Assembly (NCBI GenBank): GCA_949592205.1
Contig: CATIUR010000001.1
Span: forward strand, 42,115,001 to 42,179,000
Direction: 5' to 3'
Length of the DNA: 64,000 bases
DNA from: Helichrysum umbraculigerum
Lineage: Eukaryota; Streptophyta; Magnoliopsida; Asterales; Asteraceae
Part shown: one piece after another, positions 49,026-61,351 of the stretch
Position numbering within the stretch: position 1 is the stretch's first letter
Layout: the number at the start of each line of letters is the position of its first letter
Position numbers and translations under genes: made by a program
The notes under the pieces: generated by a model
The model's input: only the letters and a program-made list of their open reading frames with translations
Told to the model about the DNA's origin: nothing
The model's database searches: none

Positions 49026-51832
49026 TGTGACAACTCTCCAAATTAGGTATTAATTAACATTTAAGCATGTGCATTCTTACGCTAATTTCCTGGTTAAGTT
49101 TTAACAAAACTTTTTGATGTGATGTGAGCCTAGCAAGCCCAGTACTTTAAAACATAAAGTATTACAAATTATGTGATTAATAATAATCGCGTACAAATAT
49201 ATCGAAACAAACCCGACAAAAATAAATAACAAAAGTTCGTGATATAAAAGTTATTAATAACTCAATTATTAATTACGAATATTTATATATCTATAACAAA
49301 TAGATAACATGGTCTAAAAATACGTTTAATATAAAACGTACTATAAACGAACATAAACAATTCTAAAACGTACATAAAAGGTCCAAATCTGAAAAGTGTT
49401 ATTTTTCTAACACGTTGTAAAGTATTTAGAACATTACCTCAAAATATGAAATCATAATTTAACTGAAATTTGGCGCTCATTTGGACGTGCGCAGTAAAAT
49501 GTACAAAATTGTGCAACTATTTAAAATAATGATAACATCATTATTCTGATTATAAATTACGAACCAGTAGAACACCTACAAAATAAAAATATAAAATGTT
49601 TATTTTTATATTGCTATAATTATACCCGTACTCGAAACTGATGTACCAAAAATGGCCACCAAACTTCAATTATTGAAGACCGGCTCCTGTATTTGAACCA
49701 TACTCGTGCGATCATCTTGTTCCCTCTCATTTTCCTTCCTCCAGAAGATATCACACACACACACATATTATTACAATCTTAATTTCATCTTTTTATTCAT
49801 CTGGATCAACAACAAGATCAGGAAGCAGAAGCATAACCACCATCTTCATCATCATCATCAGCTCATCATTCTCACCATTTTCACTTTGTAAGAAAACTCT
49901 TTAATCTTTGATTTCTTTACTTAAAATCGTTATATAACTTGTCTAAACATCATAATCACCACATATAACACATAAAGGTGATGATTACTTGATTTATTCT
50001 TGAAATGAGTTTATAAAACCAAAATATCAAAACTAAAATCGATACATTAAAACTAGTTTAAATGGTGTAATAACTTATAAAAATGACCTATAAACTTGTT
50101 GTAAACATTTGTAGTTTATGTATTATGGATTGGAACCAAGCAATCATATGTATATATGTTAACAGACACGAACAGGGGACTGAAAACGAGTTGGATCCGG
50201 CGGATCTCCTTAGGATCCGGCGGATCCTCTGCTGAAAACCAAACGAATCCGGCGGATTCCCCTCATTTTGACCCGATCCGGCGGCTGGGTAAAAGGATCC
50301 GGCGGATCACCATATAAACTAGGTGCATAATATAAACTAGGTGCATAATGGTAAAACTAGGTGCATAACACATAAAAACTAGATAGAATCCGGCGGATTC
50401 ACATACTGGGTCAACACCTGACTTTGACTTTTAAATCCGTTAACGATTTCATTTATACGAGACATTACCGAGACATAATAAACGGGACAAACTATTGGAT
50501 ACAGACTTTGAACCAATTAAACTCGTACGAACGAATAACATATATATATATATAAATATATATATACGGGCTTTATAAATTATACGAATTGAATACGATT
50601 ACACTATCGGGATATTTAAAACTTATTAAACAAACGTGACGATATTAAAAACAAATGATATTTATTTTATAAACGGAATAAATATATTAATGAGTTTTAT
50701 AACAAATAAAACTTGTAACCTTTTTAAATACGAAACGACGTATTACAATATGTAAATATATACGAGGACACATGTTATATATAGACATAAACGACATTCG
50801 AATTATATTCGCGATTATACGCGTTCTTAAACAAATGAAAACTGATATATATTTTGATATACGTAAACAATGTACTGATTAAACATATATACATACGACA
50901 CTTAAGAATATATATTCACAAATATATATATACACAATGAATTTCACGCTTAACAAAAGTATAACCTAATAATATACAACAAGTATATTACGTGAGTATA
51001 CATATATATAGAACAAATATATGCACATACAATGATATTGGAAAAACATTCAAATCACACGTACTTATGTTAATACATTTATTGTATTTAGGTTAACAAA
51101 CCTTGGGCAATTATCTGTTTGGCTGCTAGCTTTCATACCGAGCAAATCACCGTGAGTTCACAGCCCCTACTTTGCAAATGTTTTATGTTTTTAAACATAG
51201 GGGTGTAAACATAGAAACTGCATGCTAAACACATGCAGCAAATTATATAAATGCTTTATTTGCTTTATACAACTGTTTGATATGAAATATTATTTCACAA
51301 CTGTTTTGGGAATTAGACAACAAATCCTAGTACGGACCAGACTTGAGATGTGTGCATGAAAGACCTTATGTCATGCAGACTATAACCATTAGCTAGGTGA
51401 CTCTAGCCACTGAGTATACGAATAGTACTATTGCCGTGACGACCCTCCTGTGGATGGAGCGTATACTTAACTGTCCTTCAGGCAAGAAACATAAGTTTTG
51501 GTTGTGGTTTGGTTATAGGGTTAGGTCGCGTTACTTTAACCTGCGAGGTTTAGCTCACCTTTCAGGGGATTATAGTCTAAGAATTCCCACTTACTATTTA
51601 GGATGAACTTATCCTACAACTGTTTTATATCGGTATTCTTACTGGCTATATTTATATGAAGGTAAACTACCAGATATACATTTTGGGTAACAACCCACAT
51701 AAAATTATATTTTAGGGTAACTATCCCTACAATCTTATAAATTGCAAAACCTGCAAACATTTATTTATTGAATAACAATTCAATAATCTAAACATAAATG
51801 GTTTAACATACCTTACATTTACACAAAACCTG
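49026..51832 (+). repeat. E3 3' LTR, first part
   Basis: Matches the 5' LTR from its start to the E4 insertion site; ends with acctg, the E4 target duplication. Confidence 0.93.
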
Positions 51833-54800
51833 TGTAACACCCCAAATTTAACAGTTTGCGGAAGCGATGTTTTGGGTGTTACTAATCAATAATCACAAGC
51901 ACAAAGGATACAGTGAACGACTCTAAATGAGACGTTCGAAAAGTTATAACATTAATACATAAGTAGTTTCAAAATACAAGCTCGAGTTCAGTAAATTCCT
52001 AGAGATTCTAATACATAACAACTAGTACAAAAGTAATGTATAAAAATCTCCAAGCTTGTAATGCATGCGACTCGAGCTAAGTAAGCTTATCCTGCTGGGC
52101 ATCCCTACTGATGCTGTGTACCTGAGAAGCATTACTAAAACGGTCAACCAAAAGGTTGGTGAATCTCACAGGTTTGTAAATAAGTAAACAGTTTGAACAC
52201 ACAAGTAGTATTTGTAAATCATAGCCAGCCAGTAAGTTTTAATAAGTGGGTGGTTGCAGATTATGCAAACCGTTTGATACAATCGCCATGAGCCACCATA
52301 GTTGAAGCTTAACGTACAGTAAATATCGGTACCCCCTCATGAATGTAATCCAAAACATTCATACGGAACGAGTAAGAAACGCCCGTTTCTACAGGAACGG
52401 TTCGTGGTAGTGCGTGCTACCCCGGGCGGGGATTGTCAGTCCCATATGGATCCATATACTAAAACTCGCGCTTATCACATAACTAACAACTATGATTCAG
52501 GAGGATTTCATTGGATTAGTCGTAAACTCATGCAATTGGCGTATCGTTACTCTCGTACAGTATGTAAATCATGGCAGCAAGTAAGTTTTGTGTGTTCATG
52601 TAAAACAGTAATGCATCTCACCCCTGAGTGTAAAACAGTAAAGTAGGGGCTGTGAGACTCACCTGAGTCTGGCAGGCGATGTAATAAGTAAGCAAGTAGT
52701 ATTCCCGAACTAGCAACCCTTAGCGTCCTAATACGCATAAGGTTTAGTAAGTAAATGGAATACTTGTAAAGTATCCATGCTAGTTGTTCCCAAACTAGTT
52801 AATGTCCATTAGTTGTTTGTAAATTTGTAATCGTTTGTAAATCGTAGTTTGTATAAAAGTTGTACGGTTCGTTTGTTATCGGTGTATAATAATAATTCCA
52901 CCCGTTATTATTATGTATTCATAGTAGTTGTACAGTTGTAAAGTACACTCGTATGATCGTTTGTTTGTATTACAACATGTATCGATTATGTACATTCCAA
53001 TGGGCTTAGTCCCCAAAGGGTACGAGTGAAACCTCGTAAGTATTCGTATGTAAGTTCGTATCAGTTAACGTGTAATCCAGCACGTAACTAGTAAGTGAAC
53101 TTGTAGGTTCGTATCGGTTGCAATCCCGTGTAGTGTACAAGTGTAAGTTCGTTGTAGTGAAATCTCCTAAGTATTTCCGAGTGAAAACTCGTACGCGTGT
53201 GTGAGTGAAATCTCACGTTTAGTTTAGTATCAACTTGTACGTATTCAAGTATCGTTGTATACTTCCAAAAGTATAGTATTTTCATGTATAAGTAACGCCG
53301 AGTAAAGTACGTTTACGTTTTAAGTATATTCCATACTTGTATAAAATGTAAGTTTCAATCAGCCTGTTATAGCGTCACTTGTATGCGTCACTTCTATGTA
53401 TCATGCGACACTTAGGTAGTGTCGTGTTATGTTATCTGTTTTAAGATATATGCGACACTTAAGTAGTGTCGGTATTTAGACAGTGCGTCACTTATGTGTG
53501 GTATGCGGCACTTAAGTAGTGTCGTGTATTCAGTGTCTGTGTAACCATGTATGCGGCACTTAGATAGTGTCGGTATTAAGATGGTGCGTCACTAGGTAAG
53601 TGACGTTAATAAGTCTTAAGATTCATCACTGCGTCACTAGAATAGTGACGGTATTAAGTGCCGTGTTCAAACAGGGCGTCACTTATGAAGTGACGGTATA
53701 AGTGAGTAAATCGGTTCATAGGGCGACACTGGGTAAGTGTCGGTATATGCCTGTATGCGTCACTGATGAAGTGACGGTGTGATGGTCGGTGACGTCATCA
53801 GTAGTAACCGGACGTCATTCGTTTCTACTGAAAGTGTTAAGTTTCTACCGATGATAGCGGCACTAACGAAGTGTCGCCTGTTTCTGCTGAACGTTATATG
53901 GTGGCGTCACTAAAGGAGTGACGCTAGTTACTACTGACGCTCATTACTACTGAAAGTTATAAGGTAGCGTCACTAAGTAAGTGTCGTGTTGTTTCTGCCG
54001 AAGGCGTTAAGACTGCGTCACTTGTGAAGTGACGGTATAGTGTTTTAGCGGCACTAATGAAGTGTCGCGTATAGACGGTTCTTGACCTATGCGTCACTAA
54101 AGCGAAGTGCCGCATAACTGGCGTGAGCCATGCGACACTAACTTCTGTCCAGTTTTTGATTCGTGTCGAAAACGTATTTAGCGAGTTCCGTTCAAGTTGA
54201 AACTTTTACACAAGTTATGTTATGTTATATAGAGTTCATAAAAATTGTTGGATGTCGTTTTTAATGTTCGAGGTGTCGTTTTATTTAAAATGACCAAAAC
54301 CGACGTTTTCGTAAAAGTGTTTAAAAATGAGTTTAAGTTACATATATGGACATCATTTAGCTAGGGGAACATTTATCTAGCAAAATAAAAGTAATCGGAA
54401 AAGTTTCGGGTCGCCGGAAAACTTACAAAATTGTCGAAACGAAAATCCGAAAAGATACGATTGTAGCCCTCGTTCTCGTGATCGTCGTTGCTCCTTTGCG
54501 TTTTGTGATTTAAGCTCGTTTTGTGGTGTTTTTGGGATGTTTTAGTGATGGTTTTAGAGAAAGAGAGAAACCGATGGAGAGAGAGAGAGAGAGAATGATT
54601 GAGGTGTGGTTGGTTGTGTTTGAGTGTGGGAAAGGAGAAGAGAGTGAGGGGGGGGTGATGACCCCCTTGCTTGGGCCGGTTTGGTGGGGCCACCAATGAG
54701 TGGTCTCACCAAGTTTTTGTTCCCTCGCGTTTGCGCTCCGTGCGGTGTTCGTTTCCCCGGTCGTTTAAACGTTTAAAATGATTTTATACGCGATTAAATA

Positions 54801-55227
54801 TACGTTTTAAAATACGTAATAATACTCGATAATTAAATTGTAGTATTTTACCAAAAATACTAGTTTGTAAGTTATAAAATATAACTTTGCTCTGTTTTGT
54901 CGGTTGGTCGAGTTTTCAGAGAGTTCGGTGACGTTTTAATTAAATCGTACGTTTTCGTTATATTATAAACATAATATAAAGTAATAATCAAAGTAATTAA
55001 ATAATTTCACATTATTTAATAATTGTTTTATCAGTGTATGAAATTTGTACAATTGTTGTTTTATACGATATTCATACGAATCGTATACGCGTATATATAC
55101 ATATATTCCATCCATATATGTATATATATATGTAAGTAATGTATATAATCCTATTTCATATTATATACAAGTAATAAACACGTAATTAGGAAAATTTTAA
55201 ATTGGTCCTAATTTCGGGGTTGTTACA
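51833..55227 (-). repeat. E4 3' LTR (3395 bp)
   Basis: Read on the minus strand: start TGTAACAACCCCG at 55227; a TATA-rich zone; CT-rich leader with a CTCTCT run near 54580; GTAAG near 54420; hairpin array 53372-54150; GTGAGT donor 52662; acceptor ending 52122; LTR end at 51833. Confidence 0.94.
53372..54150 (-). repeat. GCGNCACT/AGTGNCGC hairpin array in E4 LTR
   Basis: About 14-16 short inverted repeats such as GCGACACTTAGGTAGTGTCG, GCGTCACTTATGAAGTGACG and GCGGCACTAATGAAGTGTCG, with 4-6-nt centres and variable spacers. The variable stem position changes in matched pairs in many units. Copied at 59031-59809. Confidence 0.9.
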
Positions 55228-55263
55228 TTCTCCCCTTGTTATGAAAATTTCGTCCCGAAATTT
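55228..55263 (-). promoter_or_regulatory. E4 polypurine tract and dyad
   Basis: On the minus strand: AAATTTCG-GGA-CGAAATTT (55263-55245), then AACAAGGGGAGAA ending at 55228, next to the 3' LTR. Confidence 0.85.
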
Positions 55264-55486
55264 GTTCGAAGTAGTAATCGGTATCGCTTGGGAAAGGTCG
55301 ATAAAGAGTATCGGCCATATATCCTTAGGACATGGCCAGTTGAGAATCAAATGAAGTTATTCGAGTTCCCGGTCTCAACCAGTGTGAGATGTTTGGGAAA
55401 GGAGTTTGTTATCGATAATCCAAGTGTAATACAAGTTTTATGGTTGGGATTCGTATAGTCGATCATTTCCTAACCCTATCGGGTAC
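55264..55486 (-). mobile_element. E4 post-gag spacer
   Basis: Non-coding spacer between the gag stop and the dyad; no protease or pol motif. Confidence 0.7.
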
Positions 55487-56632
55487 TTAGGATCTAGGAA
55501 GGTAAGGTGATATGCATAAGTTGTTAAACAGTGCGGGAAATCTAGAAATGTACGTACCCGGGTTGAGCAAATCACAAAGTCTCGGGTTCGGATCATCCTC
55601 CTTAGCGTTGATCACATACGCTCTACTTTTCGTGTAGTTATTTTGGGGTTTCAGCTTTGGGCAGTCCTTCCTGAAGTGCCCGGTACCGTTGCACTCATAG
55701 CAGGTCTTGGGTGCGCTGGTGTTGGTACCAGTGGGGTTGGTTCGACAGTCCTGGGCCAGGTGTCCAAATTTCTTGCAGTTGGAACAGGGACAGGAGCCGT
55801 TATGATGACGACTACATTTGGAGCAGAAAGGCTTGCTCCCTTTGTAAGTCTTTGAGTCATTGGCATTGACTGTTGCAGGCTTCTTGTCAGAGGTAGAGTT
55901 GGATGAGTGGGGACTCACTTCCCATTTACGTTTGTTATTTGCAGACGGGGTTGAAGTCGAGCCACGGCGGACAGAATTGGCCGTTAACTCATGTGCCATG
56001 CGAATGGCGCTCTGAATGGTTCCTGGTTTGGGCGAAGTAACTAAGTCCTGTAGTCACTCGGGAAGTCCATCAACATACTTTTCGATCCTTTTGTATTCAG
56101 GATCAACCATGGATGGGCACAGAAGTGCCAGCTGGTGAAAGCGGTTGGTGTAACCGGTGATATCGTCGCCCTGCATCTTATGATTCCAGAATTCCATCTC
56201 TAATTGTTTCAGCTCATCTCTTGGGCAGTACTCGCCCCTCAGCATAAGTTTCAGTTCATCCCACTGTATTTTGTAAGCCTCAGCAACGCTCACCGTCTGC
56301 GCATATGTGTTCCACCAAGTAAGGGCGATGTCAGAAAAGGTACTGGTGGCGAACTTAACTTTATCCTCTTCCTTGCAGTTGCAGATGAGGAACACTGACT
56401 CGATTTTCTCGGTCCAACGAATCAGACCAATCGCTCCTTCAGTTCCTGCAAAGTTCAGCGGTTTGCAGTTATGGAAGTCTTTGTAGGTGCAGGTTTTGGG
56501 TTGTGGTCCATTGTTGGCAGTATCTTCGCTACCAGGAGCTGATGTTCGGGTAGCTAGAGCTTGAGCCACACTACGGGCAATAATACCCGCAACTTCGGCT
56601 TCAGTAAGGTTGAGTTGTCGTCGAGGAGGCAT
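55487..56632 (-). pseudogene. gag: E4 gag, one in-frame TGA followed by CTA
   Basis: Starts MPPRRQLNLTEAEV at 56632 (an in-frame ATG at 56659 exists but MPPRR matches the other gags). Capsid-type domain: CTYKDFHNCKPLNFAGTEG, WTEKIESVFLICNC, LTWWNTYAQTV, YCPRDEL, YVDGLP. TGA at 56056-56054. The same frame continues through AIRMAHELT and a Cys/His block, CSKCSRHHNGSCPC, with knuckles CSNCKKFGHLAQDC and CYECNGTGHFRKDC, to the stop at 55487. Total 382 codons. The element is almost unchanged since insertion, so the stop may already have been in the parent or may be tolerated. The base context TGA-CTA is a known leaky stop context in other systems. No pol follows. Confidence 0.87.
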
Positions 56633-57475
56633 GTTCCTTGAAACAATAATAAAGAACATGTGAGGATTCGGATAAGAATTCTGACGGTAATGATTTGGTA
56701 AGTTAAAAGAATTTCGTCAAAGGTTGAAATTTGTTCAAAGTCTGCGAGTTATAAATAAGTTTATATGACTTCGAAATTTTTGAAAACTTTATAAAAAGTT
56801 CTGTAAGAAATTTTGTAACATGTTTGATAAAAATATATTTGTTATAAATTTTTGGTAGTAAAAGTCGGTTGTATAATTTGAAGTCTATCGAAACATTGAG
56901 TTGAAAATGGTTTTATTAAGTTACCCCTAACGGTACAGTGAGGTACGTAAATTTGGTAGAATTAGCGAATAAAACAAGGTCTCGGTTTTCATATCGAAGG
57001 ACGTTCGAGAAACTATGGTTGTCGGATACAATAGTGTGGAGATCTTCAGACGTATGTCGGTAGCGTGTATGGTTTTCGTGGATTCATAAAAGTTAAATAA
57101 GGACAGAATGACGAGAATCAAGTTGTCGTTTGTTTGATGAAATCTGAAAGCAATTTCGTATTAGTCGAGAGAGTATCGTATCGGGGAAAGAGGCCTATGT
57201 AGATATATATATATCACATAACCGCCTAGTTCGTGTCTAGCACAATCAAGTAAAAGTCCCGGTTCTCTCGAGGTCAGAGTCAGCTAATGCATTCCGGTTC
57301 AACATAACCCCTTTCAGAACTCACATCATCTTCATTTAATTGTACATAGTTGATCAGGCTATGTTAAATTAAACTTGTATGCTGTAATTCCTGAACCAGT
57401 TATACCTAATGAGGAATACTGCCTAACGGTCATAGTCTAGGCCCACTAAATGCAACCTAGTTCACTATAACCTTA
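56633..57475 (-). mobile_element. E4 leader
   Basis: Non-coding. The first ~200 nt after the primer site closely match the E1 leader (from 5624) and, less closely, E5. Confidence 0.75.
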
Positions 57476-57488
57476 GGCTCTGATACCA
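57476..57488 (-). promoter_or_regulatory. E4 primer-binding site (tRNA-iMet)
   Basis: Reverse complement reads TGGTATCAGAGCC, three bases from the LTR at 57492; GGTTAT follows after 3 nt. Confidence 0.9.
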
Positions 57489-57491
57489 ATC

Positions 57492-60400
57492 TGTAACACC
57501 CCAAATTTAACAGTTTGCGGAAGCGATGTTTTGGGTGTTACTAATCAATAATCACAAGCACAAAGGATACAGTGAACGACTCTAAATGAGACGTTCGAAA
57601 AGTTATAACATTAATACATAAGTAGTTTCAAAATACAAGCTCGAGTTCAGTAAATTCCTAGAGATTCTAATACATAATAACTAGTACAAAAGTAATGTAT
57701 AAAAATCTCCAAGCTTGTAATGCATGCGACTCGAGCTAAGTAAGCTTATCCTGCTGGGCATCCCTACTGATGCTGTGTACCTGAGAAGCATTACTAAAAC
57801 GGTCAACCAAAAGGTTGGTGAATCTCACAGGTTTGTAAATAAGTAAACAGTTTGAACACACAAGTAGTATTTGTAAATCATAGCCAGCCAGTAAGTTTTA
57901 ATAAGTGGGTGGTTGCAGATTATGCAAACCGTTTGATACAATCGCCATGAGCCACCATAGTTGAAGCTTAACGTACAGTAAATATCGGTACCCCCTCATG
58001 AATGTAATCCAAAACATTCATACGGAACGAGTAAGAAACGCCCGTTTCTACAGGAACGGTTCGTGGTAGTGCGTGCTACCCCGGGCGGGGATTGTCAGTC
58101 CCATATGGATCCATATACTAAAACTCGCGCTTATCACATAACTAACAACTATGATTCAGGAGGATTTCATTGGATTAGTCGTAAACTCATGCAATTGGCG
58201 TATCGTTACTCTCGTACAGTATGTAAATCATGGCAGCAAGTAAGTTTTGTGTGTTCATGTAAAACAGTAATGCATCTCACCCCTGAGTGTAAAACAGTAA
58301 AGTAGGGGCTGTGAGACTCACCTGAGTCTGGCAGGCGATGTAATAAGTAAGCAAGTAGTATTCCCGAACTAGCAACCCTTAGCGTCCTAATACGCATAAG
58401 GTTTAGTAAGTAAATGGAATACTTGTAAAGTATCCATGCTAGTTGTTCCCAAACTAGTTAATGTCCATTAGTTGTTTGTAAATTTGTAATCGTTTGTAAA
58501 TCGTAGTTTGTATAAAAGTTGTACGGTTCGTTTGTTATCGGTGTATAATAATAATTCCACCCGTTATTATTATGTATTCATAGTAGTTGTACAGTTGTAA
58601 AGTACACTCGTATGATCGTTTGTTTGTATTACAACATGTATCGATTATGTACATTCCAATGGGCTTAGTCCCCAAAGGGTACGAGTGAAACCTCGTAAGT
58701 ATTCGTATGTAAGTTCGTATCAGTTAACGTGTAATCCAGCACGTAACTAGTAAGTGAACTTGTAGGTTCGTATCGGTTGCAATCCCGTGTAGTGTACAAG
58801 TGTAAGTTCGTTGTAGTGAAATCTCCTAAGTATTTCCGAGTGAAAACTCGTACGCGTGTGTGAGTGAAATCTCACGTTTAGTTTAGTATCAACTTGTACG
58901 TATTCAAGTATCGTTGTATACTTCCAAAAGTATAGTATTTTCATGTATAAGTAACGCCGAGTAAAGTACGTTTACGTTTTAAGTATATTCCATACTTGTA
59001 TAAAATGTAAGTTTCAATCAGCCTGTTATAGCGTCACTTGTATGCGTCACTTCTATGTATCATGCGACACTTAGGTAGTGTCGTGTTATGTTATCTGTTT
59101 TAAGATATATGCGACACTTAAGTAGTGTCGGTATTTAGACAGTGCGTCACTTATGTGTGGTATGCGGCACTTAAGTAGTGTCGTGTATTCAGTGTCTGTG
59201 TAACCATGTATGCGGCACTTAGATAGTGTCGGTATTAAGATGGTGCGTCACTAGGTAAGTGACGTTAATAAGTCTTAAGATTCATCACTGCGTCACTAGA
59301 ATAGTGACGGTATTAAGTGCCGTGTTCAAACAGGGCGTCACTTATGAAGTGACGGTATAAGTGAGTAAATCGGTTCATAGGGCGACACTGGGTAAGTGTC
59401 GGTATATGCCTGTATGCGTCACTGATGAAGTGACGGTGTGATGGTCGGTGACGTCATCAGTAGTAACCGGACGTCATTCGTTTCTACTGAAAGTGTTAAG
59501 TTTCTACCGATGATAGCGGCACTAACGAAGTGTCGCCTGTTTCTGCTGAACGTTATATGGTGGCGTCACTAAAGGAGTGACGCTAGTTACTACTGACGCT
59601 CATTACTACTGAAAGTTATAAGGTAGCGTCACTAAGTAAGTGTCGTGTTGTTTCTGCCGAAGGCGTTAAGACTGCGTCACTTGTGAAGTGACGGTATAGT
59701 GTTTTAGCGGCACTAATGAAGTGTCGCGTATAGACGGTTCGTGACCTATGCGTCACTAAAGCGAAGTGCCGCATAACTGGCGTGAGCCATGCGACACTAA
59801 CTTCTGTCCAGTTTTTGATTCGTGTCGAAAACGTATTTAGCGAGTTCCGTTCAAGTTGAAACTTTTACACAAGTTATGTTATGTTATATAGAGTTCATAA
59901 AAATTGTTGGATGTCGTTTTTAATGTTCGAGGTGTCGTTTTATTTAAAATGACCAAAACCGACGTTTTCGTAAAAGTGTTTAAAAATGAGTTTAAGTTAC
60001 ATATATGGACATCATTTAGCTAGGGGAACATTTATCTAGCAAAATAAAAGTAATCGGAAAAGTTTCGGGTCGCCGGAAAACTTACAAAATTGTCGAAACG
60101 AAAATCCGAAAAGATACGATTGTAGCCCTCGTTCTCGTGATCGTCGTTGCTCCTTTGCGTTTTGTGATTTAAGCTCGTTTTGTGGTGTTTTTGGGATGTT
60201 TTAGTGATGGTTTTAGAGAGAGAGAGAAACCGATGGAGAGAGAGAGAGAGAGAATGATTGAGGTGTGGTTGGTTGTGTTTGAGTGTGGGAAAGGAGAAGA
60301 GAGTGAGGGGGGGGTGATGACCCCCTTGCTTGGGCCGGTTTGGTGGGGCCACCAATGAGTGGTCTCACCAAGTTTTTGTTCCCTCGCGTTTGCGCTCCGT

Positions 60401-60886
60401 GCGGTGTTCGTTTCCCCGGTCGTTTAAACGTTTAAAATGATTTTATACGCGATTAAATATACGTTTTAAAATACGTAATAATACTCGATAATTAAATTGT
60501 AGTATTTTACCAAAAATACTAGTTTGTAAGTTATAAAATATAACTTTGCTCTGTTTTGTCGGTTGGTCGAGTTTTCAGAGAGTTCGGTGACGTTTTAATT
60601 AAATCGTACGTTTTCGTTATATTATAAACATAATATAAAGTAATAATCAAAGTAATTAAATAATTTCACATTATTTAATAATTGTTTTATCAGTGTATGA
60701 AATTTGTACAATTGTTGTTTTATACGATATTCATACGAATCGTATACGCGTATATATACATATATTCCATCCATATATGTATATATATATGTAAGTAATG
60801 TATATAATCCTATTTCATATTATATACAAGTAATAAACACGTAATTAGGAAAATTTTAAATTGGTCCTAATTTCGGGGTTGTTACA
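57492..60886 (-). repeat. E4 5' LTR (3395 bp)
   Basis: Offset exactly 5659 bp from the other copy and nearly identical to it; includes the hairpin array at 59031-59809. Confidence 0.94.
57781..58321 (-). other. Candidate LTR intron, E4
   Basis: Minus-strand donor CAG|GTGAGT at 58321 and acceptor TGCTTCTCAG|G ending at 57781, 290 bp before the LTR end. Confidence 0.4.
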
Positions 60887-61351
60887 ACCTGTGAATTCAC
60901 TCAACCTATTTGTTGACGACTTTCTTTCTATGTTTTACAGGAAATTAGCTACGTAAGTAAGAATCGCATGCATTCAGGATGGACAACCCTGGACTACTTA
61001 GGATGCCATATGAATTGGGACAGCTTTTGAGGATTTCCTCTGTATTACTGCAGACATTGCAGTTATACTCATGAAATCTTATCTTAACATATGTATTGTA
61101 AAACTTAAATGTTTTAAACTTTATTACTACTGTACGACTTACATAGTCGTACTACTTTTGTAATAACTATTTTAAATTGGCATCCTTTATATATTATGTT
61201 CTGTATGATCATATGCTCTGATACAGTGAATGCACAATCGTAACGTCAGCACCCCCGCTGTTAAACTGTTTATACAAGATGCTTCCGCTAATTATAAATT
61301 GCTTCCGCTAAACATTAAATAAACACAATTACCGATTTTGGGGGTGTGACA
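60887..61351 (+). repeat. E3 3' LTR, second part
   Basis: Resumes with the duplicated acctg and ends GGGGGTGTGACA, followed by the gttta duplication. Confidence 0.93.

Larger units (their letters stand above)
51833..60886 (-). mobile_element. E4: gag-only gypsy element (TR-GAG type), minus strand
   Basis: LTRs 51833-55227 and 57492-60886, each exactly 3395 bp. Target duplication acctg (51828-51832, 60887-60891). Orientation is minus: the primer site lies beside the right LTR and the polypurine tract beside the left. Interior 55228-57491 carries only gag. I saw only three substitutions between the LTRs (near 52018, 54084 and 54564, with partners at 57677, 59743 and 60223), so the insertion is very recent. 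Confidence 0.95.
38668..61351 (+). mobile_element. E3: Tekay-type gypsy chromovirus with extra ORFs, host of E4
   Basis: 5' LTR 38668-41945, 3' LTR 49026-51832 plus 60887-61351 (split by E4). Target duplication gttta (38663-38667, 61352-61356). Primer site 41950-41962, two extra ORFs, gag-pol 44347-48991, dyad and polypurine tract 48990-49025. Every coding frame carries lesions, so this copy is not autonomous now. LTR copies differ by numerous substitutions and a repeat of about 19-27 bp near 38880, fitting an age above that of E4. Confidence 0.95.
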
